A stretch of DNA of 64,000 nt from an uncultured Bacilli bacterium (GTDB lineage Bacteria; Bacillota_I; Bacilli_A; RF39; UBA660): NCBI GenBank assembly GCA_934120715.1, contig CAKOUW010000007.1:8004-72003 (forward strand), written 5' to 3'. The translations under genes and the position numbers were made by a program. The stretch's first letter is position 1. Every line of letters begins with the position of its first letter. Positions 34,417 to 43,136 of the stretch are shown piece after piece. Under the pieces are notes generated by a model. That model was not told where the DNA came from. It worked only from the letters and a program-made list of their open reading frames with translations, and did not search any database.

Positions 34417-35613
34417 GTGAATAGAGAAGATTTTTCAATGCTTGATAATGATATTGTTTATTTTGATAATGGTGCTACAACATTAAAACCTAAATGTGTT
34501 GTTGATAGTATTGATAAGTATTATACACAGCATACTTCTAATATTCATAGGGGTGACTATGATGCGGCAGTTATTACTAATAAGCTTTATGATGGGGCAA
34601 GAGATGTAGTTAGGGATTTTATTAATTGTAGAAGTAGTAAGGAAGTTGTTTTTACTAGTGGTACTACAATGTCTATAAATATGGTTGTGTTTGGTTTTAT
34701 GAAAAAGCATTTAAAACCAGGGGATGAAATTTTACTTACTAAGGCAGAGCATGCTTCTAATGTACTACCATGGATAAGATTAGAAGAAGAGATTGGGGTA
34801 GTAATTAAATACATGGAACTTGATAGTAATTATTCACTTACTGTTGATAGTGTATTAAAAAGTATTACTCCTAAGACTAAGGTTATTTCAATTGCTCATG
34901 TTACTAATGTTATTGGTGATGTAAGGGATATTTATAATATTGGAATGATATGTAAGGATAAGGGAATTTATTTTTGCGTAGATGGTGCTCAAAGTGTTCC
35001 ACATATGAAAGTTGATTTTAGAAAGTGCAATATTGATTTCTTAAGTTTTTCTGGTCATAAAATGTTAGGGCCAACTGGTGTTGGAGTGTTAGTTGGTAAG
35101 GAAGAATTATTAGATAAAATGGACCCTTTAATGTATGGTGGAGGAATGAATAGATCTTTTGAATCTGATGATAGCTATGAATTAAAAGATACACCTATTA
35201 AATTTGAAGCTGGTACTCCACCAATAGCGGAAGTTATAGGACTTAGTGAAGCTATTAAGTATATTATGAATATAGGAATTGATAAGATTCATGAACATGA
35301 AGTAGAATTGAAAAAGTACCTAGTTTCACAACTGGAGAAAATAGACAATATAATTATATATAATAAAAATAGTGATAGTGGAATATTAGCATTTAATATA
35401 GATGGGGTTTTTGCTCAAGAAAGTTCAATCTATCTAAATCATTATAAGATATTTGTAAGAGCTGGTAATCATTGTGCTAAAATGTTAAAAGATGAAATTA
35501 ATACTAAGAATACGGTAAGAGTAAGTATGTATTTATATAATAATCATGATGATGTAGATAAGCTTGTAAAAGCCTTAAAACAGAGTAAGGATATATTTAA
35601 AATTGTTATTTAG
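34417..35613 (+). CDS. sufS: Cysteine desulfurase SufS
   Basis: PLP enzyme that takes sulfur from cysteine for Fe-S assembly. The 398 residues include VYFDNGATTLKPK, RGDYDAAV, FTSGTTMSINMV, the PLP lysine in SFSGHKMLGPTG (near 220), and RAGNHCAKM with the active-site cysteine near 355, typical of group II SufS. GTG 34417 is chosen with AGGAGGTGAT 4 bases upstream; the in-frame GTG at 34408 lies in this site. It hands persulfide to SufU encoded next. Confidence 0.96.
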   Translation: MNREDFSMLDNDIVYFDNGATTLKPKCVVDSIDKYYTQHTSNIHRGDYDAAVITNKLYDGARDVVRDFINCRSSKEVVFTSGTTMSINMVVFGFMKKHLKPGDEILLTKAEHASNVLPWIRLEEEIGVVIKYMELDSNYSLTVDSVLKSITPKTKVISIAHVTNVIGDVRDIYNIGMICKDKGIYFCVDGAQSVPHMKVDFRKCNIDFLSFSGHKMLGPTGVGVLVGKEELLDKMDPLMYGGGMNRSFESDDSYELKDTPIKFEAGTPPIAEVIGLSEAIKYIMNIGIDKIHEHEVELKKYLVSQLEKIDNIIIYNKNSDSGILAFNIDGVFAQESSIYLNHYKIFVRAGNHCAKMLKDEINTKNTVRVSMYLYNNHDDVDKLVKALKQSKDIFKIVI

Positions 35614-35621
35614 GAGAATTT

Positions 35622-36050
35622 ATGGATAGTGAGTTAAAAAGACAAATTATATTGGATAATTATCAGGATCCTTATAATAAAGGGTTAGTTAATGATAATA
35701 GCTATTTATCAGTAAATACTAGTAGTGAAAGTTGTATAGATAATTTGGATTTTATGATGAAAGTAGAAGATAACATTATAAAAGATATTAGATTTGATGG
35801 AGAAGCTTGTGCTATTAGTACTTCGGCAGCTTCTATTATGATTAATTTATTAATAGGAAAAACTACAGAGGAGGCTGTAAACATACTAAAAAATTATCAA
35901 AATATGATTAATGAAGATGAGTATGATGCTGATATATTAAAAGATTTAGTTGTTTATGATGAAGTTGGAAAACAGCCTAATAGGAAGAATTGCGTATTAC
36001 TACCAAGTAGAGCAATTTTAAGTTTAATAGATAAATTAGAAAATAAATAA
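35622..36050 (+). CDS. sufU: SufU-type sulfur-transfer protein
   Basis: The 142-residue protein aligns with SufU/IscU: N-terminal IILDNYQDPYNKG, a first cysteine in SSESCIDNLDF, the second in FDGEACAISTSAAS and the third in NRKNCVLLPSRA, with the long insert between the second and third that marks Gram-positive SufU. The first site reads SCIDN instead of the usual CGD, so the aspartate zinc ligand position is retained one residue off and should be checked. SufU accepts sulfur from SufS. RBS AGGAG; nine bases after sufS. Confidence 0.92.
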   Translation: MDSELKRQIILDNYQDPYNKGLVNDNSYLSVNTSSESCIDNLDFMMKVEDNIIKDIRFDGEACAISTSAASIMINLLIGKTTEEAVNILKNYQNMINEDEYDADILKDLVVYDEVGKQPNRKNCVLLPSRAILSLIDKLENK

Positions 36051-36073
36051 TAAATTAGAAACTGGTGATATTT

Positions 36074-37387
36074 GTGGAAATTATCGGAATAAATAAAAAT
36101 AATATTTGTGAGATTTCTAAAATAAAAAGAGAAGATGAATGGATAAAAGATTTTAGACTTGATAGTTATAATAAGTTTGAAAAACTTGATATGCCTAGTT
36201 TTGGACCTAATATTGATTTGGACTTTAATAAAATAATTTATTATAAATCAAATGAAATGGATGATAAGATTCAAAGCGATTGGAATAATGTTTTAAAGCC
36301 CGTTAAGGATGAGCTTGATTCTTTAGGAGTACTAGAAAGTGAAAAACATCTTGGTGGTATGGGGGTTCAATATGAGAGTGAAGTAATTTATCATAATATG
36401 CTTAAAGAACTTACTGAGAAAAAGGTTATTTTTACATCTATTGAAGTAGCAATGAAGGAATATCCTGATTTTGTTCAAAAATACTTTGGTAAAATTGTAA
36501 GTAATAATGAGAATAAGTTTGCTGCTTTAAATGGAGCTGTTTTTAGTGGGGGGAGTTTTATTTATGTACCTCCTAATACAACACTTGATAGACCATTACA
36601 GAGTTATTTTAGAATTAATAGCCGTAACATGGGACAGTTTGAAAGAACCTTAATAATAGTGGATGATAATAGTCAACTACATTATGTTGAAGGATGTACT
36701 GCTCCAACTTATAGTGAATCTTCATTACATGCTGCAGTTGTGGAAATATATGTTGGTAAAAATAGTAAATGTAGATATTCAACTGTTCAAAACTGGGCTA
36801 ATAATGTTTATAACTTAGTTACTAAAAGAGCTTTAGTTGATGATAATGGCACTATGGAGTGGATCGATGGTAATATTGGTAGTAAAGTTACTATGAAATA
36901 TCCTTGCTGTGTACTAAAGGGTGATAATTCTAAGGGAACATGTATAACTATTTCGGTTGCCTCTAAAGGACAGGAGCAAGATAGTGGAGCGAGAATGATT
37001 CATTTAGGTAAAAATACCAAGAGTAATATTATTTCTAAAAGTATTTCTAATAGTGGTGGTAATGCTACTTATAGAGGGAAAGTACTTATTGATACAAAAG
37101 CTACAAATAGTGTTAGTGATGTTAAATGTGATACTCTTATTTTAGATGAATTATCTAGGAGTGATACTATTCCGGTTAATTCTTGCTATAACGTTAGTAG
37201 TAGTATTGAACATGAGGCAACGGTTTCAAAAATAAGTGAAGATAATTTATTTTACTTAATGAGTAGAGGAATAAATAGAGAAAGAGCAATGGAATTAATA
37301 ATACTAGGATTCTTAGAAAAATTCAGAGATGAATTACCTATGGAATACGCAGTTGAATTAAATCAGTTGATAAAAAGAAATTTATAG
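36074..37387 (+). CDS. sufB: Fe-S scaffold protein SufB
   Basis: Main scaffold subunit of SufBC2D, 437 aa. Characteristic parts are SFGPNIDLDFNKI, GAVFSGGSFIYVPPNT, HYVEGCTAPTYSESSLHAAVVE, QNWANNVYNLVTKRA, GNIGSKVTMKYP, RGKVLIDTKATNS and the end FYLMSRGINRERAMELIILGFLE. GTG 36074 is used with TGGTGAT upstream. It is slightly shorter at the N-terminus than the roughly 465 aa of Bacillus SufB. Last gene of the operon. Confidence 0.95.
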   Translation: MEIIGINKNNICEISKIKREDEWIKDFRLDSYNKFEKLDMPSFGPNIDLDFNKIIYYKSNEMDDKIQSDWNNVLKPVKDELDSLGVLESEKHLGGMGVQYESEVIYHNMLKELTEKKVIFTSIEVAMKEYPDFVQKYFGKIVSNNENKFAALNGAVFSGGSFIYVPPNTTLDRPLQSYFRINSRNMGQFERTLIIVDDNSQLHYVEGCTAPTYSESSLHAAVVEIYVGKNSKCRYSTVQNWANNVYNLVTKRALVDDNGTMEWIDGNIGSKVTMKYPCCVLKGDNSKGTCITISVASKGQEQDSGARMIHLGKNTKSNIISKSISNSGGNATYRGKVLIDTKATNSVSDVKCDTLILDELSRSDTIPVNSCYNVSSSIEHEATVSKISEDNLFYLMSRGINRERAMELIILGFLEKFRDELPMEYAVELNQLIKRNL

Positions 37388-37420
37388 TAAAGTTGTTAAA
37401 TGATTATTATTATGATGATG

Positions 37421-37459
37421 AAAAGAAATTTTTCTTAAGGAAAATTTCTTTTTTTGACA
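37421..37459 (+). terminator. Terminator of the suf operon
   Basis: AAGAAATTTTTC and GGAAAATTTCTT pair across TTAA, then six T residues; a TTGACA at 37454 immediately after could be the -35 for ssb, though no good -10 follows at 17 bases. Confidence 0.75.
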
Positions 37460-37542
37460 AATTTTTACTTCGAATTACTCAAATTACTCATTTGAAAAAA
37501 ACAATAATTCTTAATATTATGTTTTTGAGAGGAGGTGATTTG

Positions 37543-37869
37543 ATGTTAAATCAGGTGGTTTTGGTTGGAAGGCTTACTAGAAATATTAAAATTAATAAAG
37601 GAGAATCTGGAAAAAAAGTTGCGACAATATCATTAGCTATACCTAGGAGTTTTAAAAATATGGATGGAACATATGATACAGATTTTGTTGATTGTGTTGC
37701 TTTTGAAAATATTGCGTCTAATACAGCACAGTATTGTGAGAAGGGAGATATTGTAGGAGTAAAGGGTAGAATTCAATCTAGAGTTATTGAGAATGATGGT
37801 AAAAAAAATTATGTTATGGATATAGTGGCAGAGAAGGTAACTTTTTTATCTAGTAAGAAAGAAAATTAG
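37543..37869 (+). CDS. ssb: Short single-stranded DNA-binding protein
   Basis: The 108-residue OB-fold protein starts MLNQVVLVGRLTRN and contains VATISLAIPR, TDFVDCVAFENIASNTAQYCEKGD and VKGRIQSRV. It lacks the glycine-rich linker and acidic DDDIPF tip that recruit partners in standard SSB, so it is probably a secondary SSB, like SsbB. The start at 37543 follows GAGGAGGTGAT; the open frame further upstream crosses the suf terminator and is not coding. Confidence 0.9.
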   Translation: MLNQVVLVGRLTRNIKINKGESGKKVATISLAIPRSFKNMDGTYDTDFVDCVAFENIASNTAQYCEKGDIVGVKGRIQSRVIENDGKKNYVMDIVAEKVTFLSSKKEN

Positions 37870-37886
37870 TTATAATTGTTAATTTA

Positions 37887-37922
37887 GAAGGTAAAAATAT
37901 TTAATATGATTACCTTCTTTAT
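37887..37922 (+). terminator. Terminator after ssb
   Basis: GAAGGTAA and TTACCTTC form an 8-bp stem, followed by TTTATTCTTTT. Confidence 0.75.
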
Positions 37923-37984
37923 TCTTTTTACCAATATAGATAAATCTTCTTTTTTATGCTATACTTTTATAGTAGGTGATGGAC

Positions 37985-38389
37985 ATGAATATAAGATATT
38001 ATAGAAAAGAAGATTTATTTGGAGTGAATAGAATACTTAGAGAAAGTTTTTCAATAGAGAAAAATAAAGAGGCTATAGATGATAATCATATTGAGATTGT
38101 AGCAACATGTGATGATATAGTTGTTGGATATATGTTAGTTACTTTTATCAATGATTTTGTAACGGATGATGTTATTTGTTTTTTTGATTATGTATGTGTT
38201 TTGAAAAATTATCGTAATAAAGGAATTGGTAGATCAATGTTGGAGATGGCTATTGATCTTGCAAAGGCTAGAGGAACAAAGTATATTCAACTTACTTCTA
38301 GTTGGTTTAGAAATGAAGCAAGAAAGTTATATCAAGATTTAGGTTTTACAATTAGAGATTCTGATATATTTAGAAAGGAGCTTTTATGA
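37985..38389 (+). CDS. GNAT-family N-acetyltransferase
   Basis: The 134-residue protein has the GNAT fold: IRYYRKEDLFGVNRIL start, VVGYMLVTF, DYVCVLKNYRNKGIGRSMLEMAIDLA with the acetyl-CoA binding R/Q-x2-G-x-G/A loop (near 80), and LTSSWFRNEARKLYQDLGF. Substrate unknown. ATG 37985 follows AGGTGATG. The stop overlaps the start of pdp (ATGA), so the two are co-translated; the pairing may be incidental. Confidence 0.85.
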   Translation: MNIRYYRKEDLFGVNRILRESFSIEKNKEAIDDNHIEIVATCDDIVVGYMLVTFINDFVTDDVICFFDYVCVLKNYRNKGIGRSMLEMAIDLAKARGTKYIQLTSSWFRNEARKLYQDLGFTIRDSDIFRKELL

Positions 38390-39612
38390 TTGTTGATATT
38401 ATTAATAAAAAAAGATTAGGATTAGTGCTTACTTATGATGAAATGTATTTTATATTTAATGGTTATTTAAATGGTAATGTAAAGGATTATCAAATGTCAT
38501 CATTATTAATGGCTATTTGTATAAATGGTATGAATGATGATGAGGTTTTTGCTTTAACAAAGATATTTATTGAGAGTGGAGATGTTTTAGATTTTTCCAA
38601 TATTCCTGGGATAAAGGTTGATAAACATTCGACTGGTGGAATAGGAGATAAAACTACTTTAGTTATTGCGCCTATAGTTGCTAGTATAGGTATTCCTGTT
38701 GTTAAAATGAGTGGTAGAGGATTGGGTTATACTGGTGGTACTATTGATAAATTAGAAAGTATAAAAGGCTTTAGAATAGATTTAAGTGATGATGAAGTAT
38801 TAGAACAGGTTAGAAAGATAGGTGTTGTTGTAACAGGTCAAACAGCTAACTTAGTTCCAATGGATAAAGTAATTTATGCTTTAAGAGATGTTACAGCAAC
38901 GGTTTCATCAATTCCTTTGATTGCATCGAGTATCATGAGTAAAAAAATAGCTGCTGGTGCGGATAAGATTTTAATAGATATTAAAGTTGGTGATGGCGCA
39001 CTTCTTCAGTCAATGGAGGATGCTAAAAAATTGAGTGAGTTGATGATAAAAATAGGTGAATTTTATGGACGTGAAGTTAGAACTAAAATTAGTGATATGA
39101 ACGTTCCATTAGGTAGAGCTATTGGGAATAGTTTGGAAGTTTTAGAAGCTATTTCTGTATTAAAAGGTGAAGATGGTCATAATAATTTAACAAATTTATG
39201 TGTTGAACTTGCTAGTGAAATGGTTAGTATGGGCAAAAATATATCTTATGAAGAAGCTAGGAAATTAGTTTTAGAAAATATAGAAAATGGTAAAGCCTAT
39301 CAAAAATTTTTAGAGATGGTTAGATATCAAGGTGGTAGTATTGATAGTCTTTCTGTTAGTAGTAATAAACAAGAAATTGTTGCCAACAGAGATGGTGTTG
39401 TTAAAAATATTGATGCTTTAAAATTAGGAAAACTTTCTGTTAGTTTAGGTGCAGGGAGAGAAAGTAAAGAGGATAAAATTGATTATAGTGTAGGAATTTA
39501 TTTAAACAAATTAGTAGGTGATAGTGTAGTTAAAGGTGATGTTATTGCAACTGTTTATAAAAAGACTGATGATTTAGATATAAGCTTTGAAGGTATTTTT
39601 ACAATAAACTAA
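38386..39612 (+). CDS. pdp: Pyrimidine-nucleoside phosphorylase
   Basis: Enzyme splitting thymidine or uridine with phosphate. The 408 residues contain the family signature SGRGLGYTGGTIDKLESIKG and KVDKHSTGGIGDKTTLVIAP with phosphate- and base-binding residues, VGQT-like VVTGQTANLVPMDKVIYALRD, and the C-terminal beta domain. It is about 25 residues shorter than Bacillus Pdp (433), at the C-terminus. ATGA overlap with the GNAT gene. No other nucleoside-salvage gene is adjacent. Confidence 0.94.
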   Translation: MIVDIINKKRLGLVLTYDEMYFIFNGYLNGNVKDYQMSSLLMAICINGMNDDEVFALTKIFIESGDVLDFSNIPGIKVDKHSTGGIGDKTTLVIAPIVASIGIPVVKMSGRGLGYTGGTIDKLESIKGFRIDLSDDEVLEQVRKIGVVVTGQTANLVPMDKVIYALRDVTATVSSIPLIASSIMSKKIAAGADKILIDIKVGDGALLQSMEDAKKLSELMIKIGEFYGREVRTKISDMNVPLGRAIGNSLEVLEAISVLKGEDGHNNLTNLCVELASEMVSMGKNISYEEARKLVLENIENGKAYQKFLEMVRYQGGSIDSLSVSSNKQEIVANRDGVVKNIDALKLGKLSVSLGAGRESKEDKIDYSVGIYLNKLVGDSVVKGDVIATVYKKTDDLDISFEGIFTIN

Positions 39613-39621
39613 AAAATATGT

Positions 39622-39648
39622 TTGAAAATTATTCTTTTATGATATAAT
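39622..39648 (+). promoter_or_regulatory. Candidate promoter of the adhesin-sortase unit
   Basis: TTGAAA (39622) and TATAAT (39643-39648), spacer 15 (16 if the -35 is read as TTTGAA), 25 bases before the adhesin start. Confidence 0.5.
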
Positions 39649-39673
39649 AATTGTATAAGGTAGGGTGTTTAAT

Positions 39674-40945
39674 ATGGAAAAAATTTATATGGAAAACAAT
39701 AAAAATAAGAAATCTAATACTAATCACTTTTTTAAAGGAAAGGGAGTCGTTACTGCTTCTATTGTAATAGCTGTAGTAGCAATATTTGCTTTTGTAATAT
39801 CAAGTTTTAATAATCCTTCTTGGGCTGCAGTTCCTGCTATTGATAATAAGCTTAGTGATGAATTTACTTTGGTTATTAATAATGGCGATGATGATGAAGG
39901 TGTAACAATCCAGGGTAATGCCCAAAGCGCTTATGTTCCACTTTTTTGGGCAGATAAAAAAGATGGAATATCAGTTTTTTGCTTAGAAAACAATATTGAT
40001 GCAGTGGAAGGTACTTATTATAAGAAATATAAAGATTGGGAGAAAGATTCTCCAGAATTAGGTGGTACTGCTAAAAAGTATTCTGTATTATATATTTTAG
40101 CTAATGGCTACTACAATAAAAACTCTTTTACTTCTGAACTTAGTGATACAGAGCGTGCTGTAATTACACAATTAGCTTTATGGGATTATTTATATCAAAC
40201 TAAGGCAAATAATTCTTCAAACTATGAGATTAACTTTTTAGCAGAAGGTATGCCAGGTAAAAATTTTAGTAAGATAAATATTGGAAGTTTAGAAAGTAAT
40301 GCTAAAAACTGTAGTAATAATGGAAAAGCTTGTAATTATTACACTACTTATGTTGAACCATTAGTTGAGGGAGCTAAGTATGCTGATGAGTCAGATACAG
40401 AACCTAGTGTTATAATTAGTGGTGGTACTGATATATCATTAACTGAGGATAAAAAATATTATCAGTCATCTGAAATAACAGTTTTACCTGGTAATGATAG
40501 TACTGAAAAATTTAAGGTTAAGGTAAATGAAGAAACTTCACCAAAGGGTACAGTAATTGTTGATAGTGAAGGTAACCCAATTAATGAGAAAGAGTATGAT
40601 TTTAATACTAAACTTTATGTAAGAGTTCCTGTTGATTCAGTTGATGCAGCTGGTGCTAAAGTTGATTTAGCATTTAGTGCCAATGGTTATAAATATGTTG
40701 GCTATGAATATAAGGCTTATGATAAAACTAGTGGTGAATTTTTAAATAATAAACAAAAAATTGTTGGAGTTGATGTTGTAACACTTTCCAAGAATATACC
40801 TTTCGAGGTTAAGATTGACTATACCCCTGAAGTTCCTGATACTGGTATGAATACTTCACAAATTATATATTTTATTGGTCTTGTTGTATTAGTTTGTGGT
40901 ATTGGTATAGTTTATGCAAATATTAAACCAAAAGAAAACAACTAG
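39674..40945 (+). CDS. Thioester-domain surface protein with VPDTG sorting signal
   Basis: The 423-residue protein has an N-terminal signal/transmembrane helix (about 25-47) and a thioester domain: Cys103 in VFCLENN and Gln166 in TQLALWDYL fit the [Y/F]C and QxxxW motifs that form the internal Cys-Gln thioester of Gram-positive adhesins. A beta-rich region (about 245-380), VPDTGMN, a hydrophobic helix and a KPKENN tail follow, i.e. a sortase anchor with a variant LPxTG. Such proteins bind host molecules covalently. The neighbouring sortase gene overlaps its end. ATG 39674 follows AAGGTAGGG; ATG 39692 is possible. Confidence 0.82.
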   Translation: MEKIYMENNKNKKSNTNHFFKGKGVVTASIVIAVVAIFAFVISSFNNPSWAAVPAIDNKLSDEFTLVINNGDDDEGVTIQGNAQSAYVPLFWADKKDGISVFCLENNIDAVEGTYYKKYKDWEKDSPELGGTAKKYSVLYILANGYYNKNSFTSELSDTERAVITQLALWDYLYQTKANNSSNYEINFLAEGMPGKNFSKINIGSLESNAKNCSNNGKACNYYTTYVEPLVEGAKYADESDTEPSVIISGGTDISLTEDKKYYQSSEITVLPGNDSTEKFKVKVNEETSPKGTVIVDSEGNPINEKEYDFNTKLYVRVPVDSVDAAGAKVDLAFSANGYKYVGYEYKAYDKTSGEFLNNKQKIVGVDVVTLSKNIPFEVKIDYTPEVPDTGMNTSQIIYFIGLVVLVCGIGIVYANIKPKENN

Positions 40946-41606
40946 TTATAAATTTAGAAAGAGTCATATTTTATTATTTGGCTCTTTGCTTGTGTTTTTA
41001 GGTTTCTTTATTCTTTCTTTTAATCATCTTTTAAAAGTTAGAAGAGAAGTATTTTCTGATATGTTAATTGCTATGTCGTTAGCTAATGATACTAATATTA
41101 GTGATGGTGATAGTATTTATGATGTTCCTATTGCAGATAATATTAGTAATAGTGATTCTAGAAATACTACTAATAATATTGAAAATACTTATAAACCTAT
41201 TGATTATAGTAAATATCTTGGAGTTTTAGAAATACCAAGTATAAGATTAAAAAGGGGTTTTTACGGAACTGATTCAAATTATAATAATATTGAACGTAAT
41301 GTGACAGTTGTGGCTAAGTCTAATATGCCAGATGTTGTTAATGGCAATTTAATTCTAATGGGTCATTCAGGTGATGCATATATATCTTATTTTGATAGTC
41401 TATTTAAGATGGAAATTGGTACTGATATGTATGTTACTTATGCTGGCAATACTTATCATTATCAGTTGGTTAATATATATGATGTCCCTAAAACTGGAAA
41501 TGTTAGAATTATTAGAAACTACAATGCAACCACGTTAACTCTTATTACTTGTAATAAGTATGATGATACCAAGCAAACTGTTTTTGTTGGGGAATTAGTT
41601 TCATAA
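40914..41606 (+). CDS. Sortase
   Basis: The 230-residue transpeptidase has an N-terminal transmembrane helix (about 18-38), then a sortase barrel: LGVLEIPSIRLKRGFYG, LILMGHSGD with the catalytic His, and TTLTLITCNKY with the catalytic Cys near 213. The catalytic Arg expected about eight to ten residues after the Cys is not obvious; the sequence reads DDTKQTVFVGEL. Probable substrate is the VPDTG protein encoded just upstream, whose end it overlaps by 32 bases. The class (B or D-like) is not clear. The RBS is weak, suggesting coupling. Confidence 0.85.
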   Translation: MQILNQKKTTSYKFRKSHILLFGSLLVFLGFFILSFNHLLKVRREVFSDMLIAMSLANDTNISDGDSIYDVPIADNISNSDSRNTTNNIENTYKPIDYSKYLGVLEIPSIRLKRGFYGTDSNYNNIERNVTVVAKSNMPDVVNGNLILMGHSGDAYISYFDSLFKMEIGTDMYVTYAGNTYHYQLVNIYDVPKTGNVRIIRNYNATTLTLITCNKYDDTKQTVFVGELVS

Positions 41607-41624
41607 GTTAGTGGAGGTGGTAGT

Positions 41625-42209
41625 ATGAATTTATCTATTTTTGAGAAGATATTTACAGTCTTTAAGGCAATATTTTCTTCTTTTCTTGGAATAGAATTAT
41701 TCTTACTATGCCTCTTTTTTTTAATTATATCTATTGTAAATATAAGAGCAAATATAAAAATAATTAATTATTTTACATTAGCAGTTTTTTCAATATTTAT
41801 ATTTTTATTAATATTATTTAACTTTGATTATGCTGGTTATTGCATGGATAAAGTTCTTAAGTTGGTTTTAGAATATATTTATTTTCCATCTACTGTTGTT
41901 TATTTTTATATGGAGATTCTAGTAATTATAATACTTATGGTTTCTATTTTTAGTAAGAAAATAACTGGATTTAAAAAGATTTTTAATTATATTGTTTTTA
42001 CATTATTTAATTTATTTTTCTTTTTATTTATTTCAGTTCTTTCATATAATAAAATTGATTTAGCTAGTGTAATTGATTTATACAGTAATAACTTAATTTT
42101 ATCATTAGTTCAAGTTGGTAATATTTTATTTGTTATGTGGTTTATATTTACTGTTTTTTATAATTTATATAAATATTTTAAAAGATATGATAAAAAAATT
42201 GAAAAGTAA
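41625..42209 (+). CDS. Multi-pass membrane protein of the sortase unit, unknown
   Basis: The 194 residues form about five hydrophobic helices with short loops and a basic tail (YKYFKRYDKKIEK). GGAGGTGG precedes the ATG. It follows the sortase by 18 bases and ends at the shared terminator, so it is the third gene of the adhesin unit. No family is recognised; a role in surface protein export or anchoring is inferred only from position. Confidence 0.6.
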   Translation: MNLSIFEKIFTVFKAIFSSFLGIELFLLCLFFLIISIVNIRANIKIINYFTLAVFSIFIFLLILFNFDYAGYCMDKVLKLVLEYIYFPSTVVYFYMEILVIIILMVSIFSKKITGFKKIFNYIVFTLFNLFFFLFISVLSYNKIDLASVIDLYSNNLILSLVQVGNILFVMWFIFTVFYNLYKYFKRYDKKIEK

Positions 42210-42228
42210 TTACTTTTCAATTTTTTTT
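42199..42228. terminator. Bidirectional terminator containing both stop codons
   Basis: A perfect 22-base palindrome (42199-42220; arms TTGAAAAGTAA/TTACTTTTCAA) with T runs on both sides. The plus-strand stop (42207-42209) and minus-strand stop (42210-42212) abut at its centre. Confidence 0.85.
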
Positions 42229-43049
42229 ACGTAGTATTCTTCAAAACTTATATCGTTTTCGTGAATGTATTTGGCAATAGAAATACCAACATATCTATAA
42301 TGCCATGATTCATAATCATAGCCTGTTTCTTTTGTCTTGTTTTTTGGAAACCTTAAGATAAAACCATATTTATAGGCATTTTTTTGCATCCAATCAAATT
42401 CTTTTGCATTTTCAAAATTAGTAAATGATTCTTTACCATTGTATACGTCTACAGCAAGTCCTGTTTGATGTTCTGAATATCCTGGCCTTGCTGAATAAGT
42501 ATCTGCAACTTCTTCGCCATCTTGTGCTTTATATTTATTATATAAATTGTATTGATATTTATAACTTCTATATGAAGACATAGCTATTATACTCATGCCT
42601 TCTTTTTTTGCGGCTTTTGCTAAATCTTCAAAAGCATCTTTAGCATAATTAACTAAACTCATACCACTTCTTGCATATTCAGTACTTATATTTTCTAAGT
42701 TATTTGGAATATAATCTTGCTGTAAATAATTGTATTTGTTTACTAGAATAGTTTCTTTATTTAGATTTTTAGATGGTTTTGAATTTTCATAGTAATTATA
42801 ATCTAGTCCAATATTTACATCTATAATGACTTGTTCATTTGATAAGTCTTTATTTTCTTTTCGATATTTATTATATCTGTCTTTATATTCAGGTTTATAA
42901 TATGATATTTTTTCTTCTATATTTTTTTCTTTTCCTTTCTTTTTATTATCATTTGATATTTTTTTAATTCCTAATGATAAACTAATTATTATTAAAATTA
43001 TACATGTTATATAAATAAGTAAACTTTTAATATTTTGTTTATTTTTCAC
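42210..43049 (-). CDS. VanY/LdcB-type D,D- or L,D-carboxypeptidase (M15)
   Basis: The 279-residue protein has an N-terminal membrane anchor (about 10-30), a charged linker, and an M15 peptidase domain. Zinc ligands sit in SEHQTGLAVDV (His and Asp) and SWHYRYVG (His), with SSYRSYKYQYNLY upstream as in VanY and LdcB. These enzymes trim stem peptides of cell-wall peptidoglycan from outside. It lies next to another wall carboxypeptidase gene (broken dacF) read divergently. Confidence 0.9.
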   Translation of the reverse strand: MKNKQNIKSLLIYITCIILIIISLSLGIKKISNDNKKKGKEKNIEEKISYYKPEYKDRYNKYRKENKDLSNEQVIIDVNIGLDYNYYENSKPSKNLNKETILVNKYNYLQQDYIPNNLENISTEYARSGMSLVNYAKDAFEDLAKAAKKEGMSIIAMSSYRSYKYQYNLYNKYKAQDGEEVADTYSARPGYSEHQTGLAVDVYNGKESFTNFENAKEFDWMQKNAYKYGFILRFPKNKTKETGYDYESWHYRYVGISIAKYIHENDISFEEYYVKKIEK

Positions 43050-43136
43050 TATATCACCTTACTATATGATAGTATTAAATATTTAATTTATGTATATTTT
43101 TTTATTATATATCATAAAAGAGATTAGGAGGTTGTC

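Noticed and set aside
37393..37542. N-terminal extension of the ssb frame
   Set aside because: It crosses the suf terminator and starts with TTG without an RBS; the ATG at 37543 has a strong one.
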